Shown here in pieces: positions 8,775 through 18,235 of a stretch of 64,000 bases of DNA. The stretch's first letter is position 1. Each line of letters opens with the position of its first letter. The DNA comes from Imperialibacter sp. EC-SDR9. GTDB lineage: Bacteria > Bacteroidota > Bacteroidia > Cytophagales > Cyclobacteriaceae. The stretch covers positions 62,001 to 126,000 of the forward strand of contig NZ_LR701578.1 in assembly GCF_902498805.1 (NCBI RefSeq). The letters run 5' to 3'. Under the pieces are notes generated by a model. It was not told where the DNA came from. It ran no database searches and saw nothing but the letters and a program-made list of their open reading frames with translations. The position numbers and the translations under genes are program-made.

Positions 8775-11700
8775 ATGGCAAAGAACATTTCCATGTTTAA
8801 AAGGGCGATTGCCTTGTCAATCGCCGCCGCATTTTTTACCCACTGCTCCACAGAAGCTCCCCCTGTGGATCGCTCCATATTAACCGAAGCCCAAAAGCGG
8901 CTGCCGGAGTATGCCGTTTCGGGGCTGGAGGTAGCTGATGGATTGGAAGCAACACTTTTTGCCGCCGAGCCCATGATCATGAACCCTACCAACCTCGATG
9001 TTGATCCCAGAGGAAGAGTTTGGGTGTGTGAAGCTTTTAACTACCGCAGCGAGCTCAATCCAGGCAACGAAGTAGATGCGAAAGGGGATAAAATCGTCAT
9101 TCTGGAAGACACAGATGGCGATGGAAAGGCCGACAGCCGAAAAATATTTTATCAGGGAACCGATATCAATGCAGCTCTGGGCATAGGCGTTTTTGGTAAC
9201 AAAGTCATCGTGTCTTGTAGCCCAAATGTTTTCATTTTCACCGACGAAGATGGTGATGACGTGCCAGATAAAAAGGAAGTACTTTTTACCGGACTAGGTG
9301 GAGTGCAGCATGACCATGCCATTCACTCCTTCACTTTCGGCCCTGACGGCAAGTTCTACTTTAACTTTGGCAATGCAGGTGACCAACTGCTGGACAAAGA
9401 TGGCAACCCGATTATTGACATGGTGGGCAACGAGGTAAACGGCTCCGGCAACCCTTACCGCCAGGGGATGCTCTTCCGCTGCGACACCGACGGCAGCAAC
9501 ATGGAAGTGCTTGGCTTCAACTTCAGAAACAACTACGAGCCGGCAGTCGACTCATATGGCTCCATCTGGCAATCTGACAACGACGACGATGGCAACAGAG
9601 GGGTTCGCATCAACTTCATTTTAGAATATGGCAACTACGGCTTTACCGACGAGTTCACGGGTGCGAGCTGGAGCACCCGCCGCACCAACATGGAAAAGGA
9701 AATTCCACTTCGCCATTGGCACCAAAACGATCCGGGTTCGGTTCCCAACCTTTTACAAACCGGCGCTGGATCACCTACCGGTATGATCGTTTACGAAGGG
9801 GACTTGCTTCCAGAAAAATTTAGGAACCAGATGATACACACCGATGCAGGGCCTAATGTGGTTCGGGCGTATCCGGTGGAAAAAAAGGGTGCAGGCTACA
9901 CTGCCTCCATCGTCAATATACTTAAGGGCAATGACGACCCATGGTTCCGTCCTTCGGATGTGTGCGTAGCGCCGGATGGTTCATTGTTCGTGGCCGACTG
10001 GTATGATCCTGGAGTTGGTGGGCACCAAATGGGCGATCAGGCCCAGGGAAGGATTTACCGTGTGGCTCCCAAGGGTGTTGACTATGAGGCAGAAAAAGTA
10101 AACGTTTCCAGCGCTGAAGCGGCAGTGAAGTCTTTGCAAAGCCCCAACATGGGCACTCGCTATCTCGCCTGGACAGCCCTTGTCGCAATGGGTAGCGAAG
10201 CGGAAGCTGCACTGAAAGGCCTTTTGAATAGCAGCAATCCAAGAATGAAAGCAAGAGCCCTGTGGCTGTTGGCAAGGATTGACGGGAAGACAGATGAATA
10301 CATTCAGCTCGCAACAAGCGACCCTGATGAAAACATCAGGATCACCGGATTAAAAATTGCCAGAAGCCTGCAGGCTGAAAACCTGGATGACTATCTGGCA
10401 AAAGCAGCGTCTGATAAGTCGCCACAGGTAAGAAGGGAAGTAGCCATTGCTGTTCGCTATCTGGATTCACCAAAAGCGGTGGATATTTGGACTGACCTGG
10501 CACTTCAATACGACGGAAAGGACAGGTGGTATTTGGAAGCATTGGGTATAGGTGTCGATCCCAGAGGCGAAGAATTCTTTAAGAACTGGATAGAAAAAGG
10601 TGGCCTGGAGAAGCCAGGAGCTAACGACATTGTGTGGAGAAGCCGGGCCAAGTCGGCCCTGCCAATGCTGGCGAAGCTGGCTACAAATGGGGAAGGCAGC
10701 ATGCATGACAATCTCCGCTATTTCCGTGCATTCGATTTTCACAAAGATCCTTCAAAAGACAATCTGCTTGCCAGCATGCTGACGATCAAACATCCCCAGC
10801 AGGACAGCATAAAGATTCTGGCCCTGAGCCATATTTCGCCAGAGAAGATCAATTCGGATCCGGCAGTCAACAAAATCATGAGGGGTTCACTGGCACAAAT
10901 GAAGGGCACTCCAACGTATATGGATTGGGTAAAAAGGTATCAGCTAAGGGATCAAGTGCCTTCATTGGTAAGTATTTACACCCAGTCACCAAAGAGTGAA
11001 TTTGGCCCGGAGGCAATTAAACTTGTGCACCAATTTGAGGGCATCGACTTTTTCAAAAAACAGCTTCAGCAAAAAGACAACGAAAAGGTAATCGAAACGC
11101 TGAATGCGATGACCAACCTTTGGGGGCCGGAAGTTTGGAGCACTTTCAAAGAAATATCGCTTGATGAAAGCAGAGACCTGGCTGTAAGGAAAGCGGCCAT
11201 CAAAGCCTACGGAACAGGTTGGTCGACCGAGAACAATCTTTTGGACATGGCATTGGCCAACGAGGTGCCCGAAGAGCTGAAAGAGACTGCGATGTACACA
11301 CTTCTCAACGGCATTAAAAGCTCTGTGAGAAAAGAGGCCGCAAAAATGCTGGCCGCCGGAGACACCAAATTTGGCTCGATTGAAGAGCTGGTGGCTTTGG
11401 ATGGAAGTGCTACAAACGGCGCTGCCATGTTTGAAAGAGTTTGTTCAACCTGTCACGTCGTCAACAACAAAGGAACACAGTTTGGCCCACAGCTGTCAGA
11501 AATTGGTGACAAGCTTGGAAAGGAAGGTCTTTATAAAGCAATTATGTATCCCGATGCCGGCATCAGCTTTGGGTATGAGGGTTACTTGATTACGACGTCA
11601 GCGGGTGAAAAAGTAGCGGGGTATGTTTCCAGCGAAACCAATGATGCGCTGGAGTTAACAGTAATTGGCGGTGCCAAAACAAATTATGCCAAAAAGGACA

Positions 11701-11834
11701 TCGTATCAAAAGAGCCATTGGAAAACTCGCTGATGCCAACCGGGCTGCATAACGCTTTCACACAGCAGGAACTGGTCGATTTGGTCGCTTATTTGTCTTC
11801 GTTGAAAAATGGAGCGCCAGTTGCTGCCCGATAA
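8775..11834 (+). CDS. PVC-type haem-binding lipoprotein: beta-propeller, HEAT repeats, cytochrome c
   Basis: A 1019-residue lipoprotein (lipid Cys24 in FFTHCSTEA). Residues about 40-440 form the sugar-dehydrogenase-like propeller of the putative membrane-bound dehydrogenase family (ANPTNLDVDPRGRVWVCE-like motif, repeated DGDGKAD/DEDGDDVPD loops, VADWYDPGVGGH). Residues about 450-850 are HEAT-like helical repeats. A C-terminal cytochrome c domain has CSTCH (C890, C893, H894) with a likely Met ligand in SLMPTGL. The architecture is known from Planctomycetes and Bacteroidota and is thought to oxidise sugars or alcohols and pass electrons to the chain. First gene of a two-gene unit with the TIM-barrel protein downstream (40 bases). 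Confidence 0.87.
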   Translation: MAKNISMFKRAIALSIAAAFFTHCSTEAPPVDRSILTEAQKRLPEYAVSGLEVADGLEATLFAAEPMIMNPTNLDVDPRGRVWVCEAFNYRSELNPGNEVDAKGDKIVILEDTDGDGKADSRKIFYQGTDINAALGIGVFGNKVIVSCSPNVFIFTDEDGDDVPDKKEVLFTGLGGVQHDHAIHSFTFGPDGKFYFNFGNAGDQLLDKDGNPIIDMVGNEVNGSGNPYRQGMLFRCDTDGSNMEVLGFNFRNNYEPAVDSYGSIWQSDNDDDGNRGVRINFILEYGNYGFTDEFTGASWSTRRTNMEKEIPLRHWHQNDPGSVPNLLQTGAGSPTGMIVYEGDLLPEKFRNQMIHTDAGPNVVRAYPVEKKGAGYTASIVNILKGNDDPWFRPSDVCVAPDGSLFVADWYDPGVGGHQMGDQAQGRIYRVAPKGVDYEAEKVNVSSAEAAVKSLQSPNMGTRYLAWTALVAMGSEAEAALKGLLNSSNPRMKARALWLLARIDGKTDEYIQLATSDPDENIRITGLKIARSLQAENLDDYLAKAASDKSPQVRREVAIAVRYLDSPKAVDIWTDLALQYDGKDRWYLEALGIGVDPRGEEFFKNWIEKGGLEKPGANDIVWRSRAKSALPMLAKLATNGEGSMHDNLRYFRAFDFHKDPSKDNLLASMLTIKHPQQDSIKILALSHISPEKINSDPAVNKIMRGSLAQMKGTPTYMDWVKRYQLRDQVPSLVSIYTQSPKSEFGPEAIKLVHQFEGIDFFKKQLQQKDNEKVIETLNAMTNLWGPEVWSTFKEISLDESRDLAVRKAAIKAYGTGWSTENNLLDMALANEVPEELKETAMYTLLNGIKSSVRKEAAKMLAAGDTKFGSIEELVALDGSATNGAAMFERVCSTCHVVNNKGTQFGPQLSEIGDKLGKEGLYKAIMYPDAGISFGYEGYLITTSAGEKVAGYVSSETNDALELTVIGGAKTNYAKKDIVSKEPLENSLMPTGLHNAFTQQELVDLVAYLSSLKNGAPVAAR

Positions 11835-11874
11835 CACAAAATATACCTACTCGAACACCTAAATAATTAACGAA

Positions 11875-12795
11875 ATGAATAGAAGAGATTTCATTGGCAG
11901 AGCAGCCCTGGCAAGTGGCGCAGTGTCGCTTATGGGAGGTAGTGCCTTTGCGCAAGCAAACAAGAATCCCCTCCAGGCTGTTGGTAAGCCATTTAAAATG
12001 GACTATGCGCCGCATTTTGGCATGTTTAAAAACCATGTTGGCGATGACCCAATTGAGGAGCTGAAATTTATGTTTGATCAGGGTTTCCGGTCACTTGAAG
12101 ACAATGGTATGCTTGGCCGACCCGTTGAAATGCAAAACAAAATCGCAGCAACGCTCGAAAGACTTGGCATGCGAATGGGGGTGTTTGTGATCGATGGCGG
12201 CGACAACTGGAAAATTTCCTTGACCACAGGGAAAAAAGAATTTAAAGATAAGTTTGTTGATACCTGCAAAAGATCCGTAGAGCTGGCCAAAAGAGCCAAT
12301 GCCAAATGGATGACAGTTGTTCCGGGCTTCTACGATGCAAGCTTACCCATAGGGATACAAACAGCTAATGTAATCGACGCACTAAGAGCTGGTGCAGAAA
12401 TATTGGAGCCCCATGGGCTGATCATGGTGCTTGAACCGTTAAGTGACAGACCAGATCTTTTCATGCGAACATCCGCCCAAACCTATGAGCTTTGCAAGGC
12501 CGTAGATAGCCCTTCCTGCAAAATCCTTTATGATATCTATCACATGCAAAGGAACGAAGGAAACCTTATTGCCAATATCAACCTTACCTGGGATGAAATC
12601 GCCTACTTTCAAATTGGCGACAATCCCGGAAGAAAGGAACCCACCACTGGTGAGATCAACTACAAGAATGTTTTCAAGCATATTTACGACAAAGGATACC
12701 GCGGCGTAATGGGCATGGAACACGGCATTTCAAAACCAGGAAAAGAAGGAGAAATGGCACTTGTGGCTGCCTATAGAGAAGTTGACAATTTTTAG
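11875..12795 (+). CDS. Tat-exported hydroxypyruvate isomerase-like TIM-barrel protein
   Basis: A 306-residue protein with a Tat-like signal (MNRRDFIGRAALASGAVS, cut after FAQA). The rest is an AP-endonuclease-2/xylose-isomerase-like TIM barrel: FKMDYAPHFGMF, GFRSLEDNGMLGRP, LIMVLEPLSDRPD, LYDIYHMQRNEG and YRGVMGMEHGIS. The Glu, Asp and His residues in the last four match metal-binding positions of the Hyi group. Export and the link to the PVC cytochrome gene suggest periplasmic sugar or keto-acid conversion; the substrate is unknown. A terminator follows. Confidence 0.83.
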   Translation: MNRRDFIGRAALASGAVSLMGGSAFAQANKNPLQAVGKPFKMDYAPHFGMFKNHVGDDPIEELKFMFDQGFRSLEDNGMLGRPVEMQNKIAATLERLGMRMGVFVIDGGDNWKISLTTGKKEFKDKFVDTCKRSVELAKRANAKWMTVVPGFYDASLPIGIQTANVIDALRAGAEILEPHGLIMVLEPLSDRPDLFMRTSAQTYELCKAVDSPSCKILYDIYHMQRNEGNLIANINLTWDEIAYFQIGDNPGRKEPTTGEINYKNVFKHIYDKGYRGVMGMEHGISKPGKEGEMALVAAYREVDNF

Positions 12796-12849
12796 TGTAA
12801 AAATAAGCCGTTTACCGATACTCATTCATTACAACCACTTAGGGAATAT

Positions 12850-12874
12850 CCTCGCTGCAAAGTGAGGGGTTTTT
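12850..12874 (+). terminator. Terminator after the PVC cytochrome/isomerase operon
   Basis: CCTCGCT and AGTGAGG form a 7-bp stem (one G-T pair) closed by a GCAA tetraloop, followed by GGTTTTT. It lies 55 bases after the isomerase stop. Confidence 0.75.
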
Positions 12875-12896
12875 GGACTTAAATAGTTATAGAATG

Positions 12897-12933
12897 CTGA
12901 ATTGTGTCAACTTTCGAAGTTGGTACAATTCAG
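12897..12933. repeat. 17-bp inverted repeat before the DUF4249 locus
   Basis: CTGAATTGTGTCAACTT pairs with AAGTTGGTACAATTCAG around TCG, with two G-T pairs only. There is no T-run, so it is not a standard terminator. It lies about 65 bases upstream of the first gene of the TonB/DUF4249 locus and could be an operator or a leader hairpin. Confidence 0.6.
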
Positions 12934-12997
12934 CCCATTCCTGGTTTCAATGCCGGGTTTGGATTTGTATTGATTTTTATCTGTTTTACCTACTTTG

Positions 12998-13732
12998 ATG
13001 CGAAAACTACTACCCTTGCTTCAGCTGGCCATTGGCGCCTGTCTGTACAATACTGCTCCGGCACAAAACCTCGTCAGCCAAAATCCCTCCATAGAAGTTC
13101 TCAGCAATCAGTACGACGCCGAAGTCGGGTATAGTGGCAGAATATTCAACGGTGCAGAATATGGAATCAAGTATGCAGATGTTGTTGATCACGCTTTTTT
13201 AGTTTCTGAGTGGCAACCTGGCAGCATCAACTTCCTTGATAGAGAATACAAAGGACTCGAACTGCGGTATGACATTGTGAATGACCTGGTTGTTCTCAAA
13301 CACTACAATCCCAATAACGGCATTTCCATTTCCATCATGCCGGCTCAGGAAAAGATCAATTCTTTTACACTTGCTTCGGTAAAGTTTGTTCGCCTGTCTC
13401 CGCAGGTTACCGGCGAGCAAAAATCCCGCTTTTACGAACTGATTGTAGACAAAGAATATAAACTGATTGCCAGGCACACAAAAGAAAAGTTCATAGATAA
13501 GTCAAGAGGTGCGCCAGTGGTCGGATTTCAACACAAGGTCAAATTATACCTTAAAAAAGACAATGAATTGGTCATCATCAGAAGCAAGCGAGCTCTATTA
13601 AAGGTTCTCGAAGACAAAAAGAAAGAACTCGCTGAGTACTCAAGAGCCAGGAAACTGTACTGGCGAGAAAACCCAAAAAGAGCCGCTGCCGTGTTGGTTA
13701 GCCATTATTTTGATTTAAAAGCAGAAAACTGA
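12998..13732 (+). CDS. Exported protein of unknown function, first gene of the DUF4249 locus
   Basis: About 244 residues: signal peptide (MRKLLPLLQLAIGACLYNT, cut after APAQ), then a beta-rich region (GLELRYDIVNDLVVLKHYN, FTLASVKFVRLS, FYELIVDKEYKLIARHT) and a basic, helical C-terminal third (VLEDKKKELAEYSRARKLYW). I do not recognise a named family. It is two bases upstream of the TonB-dependent receptor, so it probably serves that system in the periplasm or outer membrane. The ATG at 12998 is chosen over the adjacent TTG. Confidence 0.75.
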   Translation: MRKLLPLLQLAIGACLYNTAPAQNLVSQNPSIEVLSNQYDAEVGYSGRIFNGAEYGIKYADVVDHAFLVSEWQPGSINFLDREYKGLELRYDIVNDLVVLKHYNPNNGISISIMPAQEKINSFTLASVKFVRLSPQVTGEQKSRFYELIVDKEYKLIARHTKEKFIDKSRGAPVVGFQHKVKLYLKKDNELVIIRSKRALLKVLEDKKKELAEYSRARKLYWRENPKRAAAVLVSHYFDLKAEN

Positions 13733-13734
13733 AA

Positions 13735-16497
13735 ATGAAAAAAGCAGCTACTTTATTACTTATAATAGGGCTCGGGTTCCATTCTCAGGCACAAAACCCA
13801 ACCATCACCGCTATTTTCAGTGAAACACCCTTTGATCAGGCTGTAAAAACCATTGAAGAGCAGGCAAAAACAGCGATCTTCTACAATCCACAATGGACAG
13901 ACACTTTACGTGTAAACGCTACTCTTAACTCCGCCTCTCTAAGAGAAGCTTTAACAGCCCTCATTCCGTCCGCTTCCGACTTAAGTTTCTTCATTAATTC
14001 GGGAGGCAAAGTAATTATCTCGAAAGGCTATGTGGTCCGGGAAAGCCTCCCTGTTGATTTTTTCACGAGGGAGCCCGTAGAAGACAAAATGGAGGTAGCT
14101 GCCCTGGAATTAGAAAAAACAAGAAATAATCAGGGGCCTGTGGAAGATGCCATAGAAAACAAGACTTTCGAAGTAGGCAAAAAAACTGCGGTGCTAGCCT
14201 CCGGGAAAGCTACGGTTGCCGGCTACGTGAAAAGCATGGCTTCTGGTGAACCCGTCATTGGAGCATTAGTTTATATCGAAAACCCAAAAATAGGTACCAT
14301 TACCGACCAGTTTGGCTACTACTCTCTCACCATTCCCAACGGCAAGCAGCTGCTGAAAATCCAAAATGTGGGAATGAAAAGTACGAGGCGGCAAATCATA
14401 CTCTACGCTGATGGGCTTTTCAACATAGAAATGGAAGAGGATGTGGTGGCTTTGAAGGAAGTGGTGATCGAAGCAGAACGAGATGTAAACGTTACAGGTA
14501 TGCAAATGGGGCTCGACAGGCTCGATATCCAGTCGATCAAGCAGATGCCTTCTGCTTTTGGCGAGGCCGATATTATGAAAGTAGCCTTAACGCTGCCAGG
14601 GGTTCAAAGTGTTGGCGAAGGTTCCAATGGCTTCAACGTGCGGGGCGGCAGCACGAGCCAGAATCTTATTTTGCTGAATGACGCTGTGATTTACAATCCT
14701 TCCCACCTTTTTGGCTTCTTCACGGCTTTCAATGCCGATGTGGTAAGAAATGTGGAACTGCACAAAGCGGGCATTCCGGCGGAGTACGGAGGCAGGATCT
14801 CGTCGGTGTTTGAGGTAGACATGAAAGATGGCAACAAGAAAAAATTCGCTGGCAGCGGCGGTATAGGGCTGGTCACTGGCCGCCTTTCTCTTGAAGGCCC
14901 GATCATAGAAGACAAAGCCTCGTTCCTCATCGCTGGCCGAAGCAGTTACTCAGACTGGATTTTGAAAAGGCTGCCAAACGCTACGTTCAAAAACTCCACT
15001 GCCGGTTTCAACGATCTGAATGCGAGAGTGACCTACGACATTGATGAGAAAAACAGCGTCTATATTACCGGCTATTTGAGCAATGACAAGTTTAGTCTCA
15101 ACTCGGATTCACTGTACCAATACACCAACTCCAACGCTTCCATCAAATGGAAAAAAATATTCAATAGCAGACTTTATGGGGTTTTCACGGGAGTTTCCAG
15201 CCACTACGACTACAGCCTGTCATCTGAAGATGTTCCTGTAAACGCCTTCAACCTGGGCTACGGCATCAACCAGCACAACTTCAAAGCCGACTTCAGCTAC
15301 TTTCCGGAGTCCATGCATAAGATCGACTTTGGGCTAAGCAGTATCTATTATGACCTAAGCCCCGGCTTCAATAAACCCGTAGGTGACCAATCCATCCTTC
15401 AGGAGAAGATTTTGGAAAAGGAGAAAGGAATTGAATCAGCCATTTATGTGGGCGATAAGGTCGATGTCAACGACAAGCTTTCCGTCTACCTCGGATTGCG
15501 CTATTCAATGTACTCTTTTCTTGGGCCAAAAAGTGTTATTCAATATGACCCAACCCGGGCAAAGGATGTAAATACCATGCAGGACACTGTGCAGTATCCT
15601 TCAGGCGATTTTATCAAAACCTATCACGGGCCGGAATATAGGGCTTCAATGAGGTATGCCTTCAATCCCATCAGTTCTGCCAAGTTGAGTTTCAATAGAA
15701 TGCGACAGTACATTCATCAGCTGTCCAACACCCAGGCCATTTCTCCTACTGATATCTGGAAGCTCAGCGATTCTTATATCAGTCCACAGATTGGAGATCA
15801 GTTCTCTATAGGGTACTATCGCAATATGAGATCCAACAGTTTGGAACTGTCAGTGGAAACCTATTACAAGTGGCTAACCGATATGCTTGACTATAAAAAC
15901 GGTGCAGTGCTTGTGTTGAATGAGCACCTCGAAACTGATGTGATAAAAGCCAAAGGCAAGGCATACGGCCTTGAGATCATGCTGAAAAAGAAAACTGGCA
16001 AGCTCAACGGATGGGTAAGCTACACGTACTCCAGAACGCTCGTGCAAATTGCAGGGCAGTTTCCGGAAGAAAGAGTAAACAGAGGCACATACTTCCCCGC
16101 CAGCTACGACAAGCCGCATGACCTGACGATTGTTTCAAACTACAAATTCACCAGGAGGATCAATATTTCGGTTAATTACACATACAGCACAGGACGGCCA
16201 ATTACCTACCCCTTGTCGGTGTATACCATAGGGGGTGCAAACCGGGTCCACTATTCTGACAGAAATGCCTACCGCATTCCTGATTATAGCCGAATGGATC
16301 TGTCTATCAACTTCGAAGGCAATCACAAAATCAAGAAGTTAGCGCACAGTTCATGGACCTTCGCCTTGTTCAATGTGCTGGGGCGCAACAATGTGTACTC
16401 CATCTACTTTGTGACCGAGCAGGGAGAAATAAATGGCTACAAGCTTTCCGTCTTTGCCCGACCCATTCCAACCATCACCTACAATTTCAGATTCTAA
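13735..16497 (+). CDS. TonB-dependent outer-membrane receptor with STN and carboxypeptidase-like domains
   Basis: A 920-residue outer-membrane transporter. After a signal peptide (to about 19) comes an STN-like domain (about 23-105, FDQAVKTIEEQAKTAIFYNP), then a carboxypeptidase-regulatory-like beta domain (about 165-240, VAGYVKSMASGEPVIGALVY), a plug (about 255-370, SAFGEADIMKVALTLPGVQS and GFNVRGGSTSQNLILLND) and a long beta-barrel ending in ITYNFRF, whose terminal Phe fits BAM recognition. STN domains usually signal to a FecR-type anti-sigma factor; none is nearby. Neighbours: 2 bases after the exported protein, 4 bases before the macroglobulin-like gene. The cargo is unknown. Confidence 0.9.
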   Translation: MKKAATLLLIIGLGFHSQAQNPTITAIFSETPFDQAVKTIEEQAKTAIFYNPQWTDTLRVNATLNSASLREALTALIPSASDLSFFINSGGKVIISKGYVVRESLPVDFFTREPVEDKMEVAALELEKTRNNQGPVEDAIENKTFEVGKKTAVLASGKATVAGYVKSMASGEPVIGALVYIENPKIGTITDQFGYYSLTIPNGKQLLKIQNVGMKSTRRQIILYADGLFNIEMEEDVVALKEVVIEAERDVNVTGMQMGLDRLDIQSIKQMPSAFGEADIMKVALTLPGVQSVGEGSNGFNVRGGSTSQNLILLNDAVIYNPSHLFGFFTAFNADVVRNVELHKAGIPAEYGGRISSVFEVDMKDGNKKKFAGSGGIGLVTGRLSLEGPIIEDKASFLIAGRSSYSDWILKRLPNATFKNSTAGFNDLNARVTYDIDEKNSVYITGYLSNDKFSLNSDSLYQYTNSNASIKWKKIFNSRLYGVFTGVSSHYDYSLSSEDVPVNAFNLGYGINQHNFKADFSYFPESMHKIDFGLSSIYYDLSPGFNKPVGDQSILQEKILEKEKGIESAIYVGDKVDVNDKLSVYLGLRYSMYSFLGPKSVIQYDPTRAKDVNTMQDTVQYPSGDFIKTYHGPEYRASMRYAFNPISSAKLSFNRMRQYIHQLSNTQAISPTDIWKLSDSYISPQIGDQFSIGYYRNMRSNSLELSVETYYKWLTDMLDYKNGAVLVLNEHLETDVIKAKGKAYGLEIMLKKKTGKLNGWVSYTYSRTLVQIAGQFPEERVNRGTYFPASYDKPHDLTIVSNYKFTRRINISVNYTYSTGRPITYPLSVYTIGGANRVHYSDRNAYRIPDYSRMDLSINFEGNHKIKKLAHSSWTFALFNVLGRNNVYSIYFVTEQGEINGYKLSVFARPIPTITYNFRF

Positions 16498-16501
16498 TTC
16501 C

Positions 16502-18235
16502 ATGAGAAAGCTTAAAGCCATTTTTGGAAGAGCGCTACTAACGGCATCGATACTCTTATCGGTGCTGGCCACAAGCAACTTGATTCAGGCTCAGGACATT
16601 TCCTACAGGGAAGAGATTCATATACACCACGACGGACCTGTGTATTTAACGGGTGATCGGCTAAGGTTTTCAGTAACATGTCTCGATCAGTCAAACAACC
16701 TGCTTTCTCCACTTAGCAGGCTGGCTTATGTTGAACTCCTCGACAGCGAAAACACACCACTGGCCCAGTCGATCATCGATTTGAATGATGGAAAAGGAAA
16801 AGGTGACATTCTTTTACCATTTACCGCCACTTCAGGCAACTACATCTTAAGAGCCTACACCAAGTGGATGAGAAATTTCCCCCCCGAGGACTATGCTTAT
16901 TCAATTGTTACCATCATCAATCCATTTAAGTCGCTTGGACTGTCAGAAAGCAGCGAAAAGCCAGCCACCAGAAAAGCCTATGCTCCCACAGCAGGTCTGA
17001 CGATATCAATCGCCAGCGAAGTATATCGCTCAAGGCAAAAGGTAACCATCGACCTGGGATTAACTGGTGTAGAGGGTAGGCCTGCTAGTGGGCTGGTGTC
17101 AGTTTCTGTAAGCAAGGTGCCTGATTTCTTCACGACGGACGGGGAAAATTCCGGGAAGCTTCCGGTTGTTATCAAAAAAAATCCCTCCCAGGGTTCATTT
17201 AAGCCCGACAGGCTCTACTTGCCTGAAACGAAGGGGCAGTTCCTCACTGGTAAAGTGTATGAATCGGGCACCACAACCCCAAAGGCAAATGAATTGATCT
17301 ACTTGTCTATCATTGGAACGCAACCTGAATTCTATGCTTCAAAAGCTGACAGCGAGGGCGTTATCCGGTTCGAGATTGTGGATTTTTATGGCCAGGGAGA
17401 AGTGCACCTGCAAAGCGCCGATCCAGAGGCCAATGTAGATATAATTATTGATCCGTCGTTTTCGGAGGCCTTTGTTGCGCTCGAGGTTCCGCCACTCACT
17501 ATTGACGAAAAGTGGGAAGGCTACCTGACTCAGGCGAGCCAGAATATGCAGGTTAGAAATGTGTATTCCAGTATTATTCCATTTGATGAACACCAGCTAT
17601 CGGCTGACTCATTACCTTTTTACGGTATTCCTGATCAGAAATACTACCTGGATGACTACACAAGGTTTCCTTTGATGGAAGAGGTGCTGAGGGAATATGT
17701 AGCTGGTATTTTCCCAAGAAAAAGAAACGACGAGTTCTATTTTAAGATGGTCAACGTAGAAAAAAATGAGATCATGAACAATGAACCGTTGATGCTCTAT
17801 GATGGCCTTCCAATTAAAACGGCGAACACCATTATGGAGCTGGATCCTCGTCTTGTGAAGCGGATTGATGTAGTGACAAAAAGGTATTTGATGGGTGGAG
17901 CGATTTTCGACGGCATCACAAGCTTTCATTCATATAAGGGTGACTTGGCTGGGCTAGACCCGGCACTCACTGTCGGTCAGGACTATTCATTTATTGGGGT
18001 GCAGAAGGGGGCGAAATATGTGTTTCCCGACTACGACGATGTTAACTCAACATCGACATTGCCCGACTTCAGAAACACTCTGTATTGGGCTGATAGCAAG
18101 AAGATCAGTGACGGGCTTGGAGTAGTAGCATTTTTTACCGGAGACGATACCGGGACATATTTGATTGACGTTGAAGGAATCTCAGACTCAGGCGACTTGA
18201 TCTCTCAAAAAAGGTTTTTCAAAGTGGAGAAATGA
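16502..18235 (+). CDS. Exported macroglobulin (MG2)-like protein with a plug-like C-terminal domain
   Basis: About 577 residues from the ATG at 16502 (signal peptide, cut after LIQAQ). Residues about 32-135 look like a macroglobulin MG2 domain (YREEIHIHHDGPVYLTGDRL, GNYILRAYTKWMRNFPPEDY). A middle beta region has TGKVYESGTTTPKANELIYL. Near 430-490 lies a plug-like segment, YDGLPIKTANTIMELDPRLV and VVTKRYLMGGAIFDGITSFH, as seen in Bacteroidota proteins that accompany TonB receptors. It could act as an outer-membrane accessory protein. A longer reading from 16433 would overlap the receptor gene and is less likely. Its stop overlaps the first DUF4249 start by ATGA. Confidence 0.78.
   Translation: MRKLKAIFGRALLTASILLSVLATSNLIQAQDISYREEIHIHHDGPVYLTGDRLRFSVTCLDQSNNLLSPLSRLAYVELLDSENTPLAQSIIDLNDGKGKGDILLPFTATSGNYILRAYTKWMRNFPPEDYAYSIVTIINPFKSLGLSESSEKPATRKAYAPTAGLTISIASEVYRSRQKVTIDLGLTGVEGRPASGLVSVSVSKVPDFFTTDGENSGKLPVVIKKNPSQGSFKPDRLYLPETKGQFLTGKVYESGTTTPKANELIYLSIIGTQPEFYASKADSEGVIRFEIVDFYGQGEVHLQSADPEANVDIIIDPSFSEAFVALEVPPLTIDEKWEGYLTQASQNMQVRNVYSSIIPFDEHQLSADSLPFYGIPDQKYYLDDYTRFPLMEEVLREYVAGIFPRKRNDEFYFKMVNVEKNEIMNNEPLMLYDGLPIKTANTIMELDPRLVKRIDVVTKRYLMGGAIFDGITSFHSYKGDLAGLDPALTVGQDYSFIGVQKGAKYVFPDYDDVNSTSTLPDFRNTLYWADSKKISDGLGVVAFFTGDDTGTYLIDVEGISDSGDLISQKRFFKVEK

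Noticed and set aside
16433-16501. Longer N-terminus for the macroglobulin-like protein
   Set aside because: It would overlap the end of the receptor gene, and the ATG at 16502 gives a clean signal peptide.
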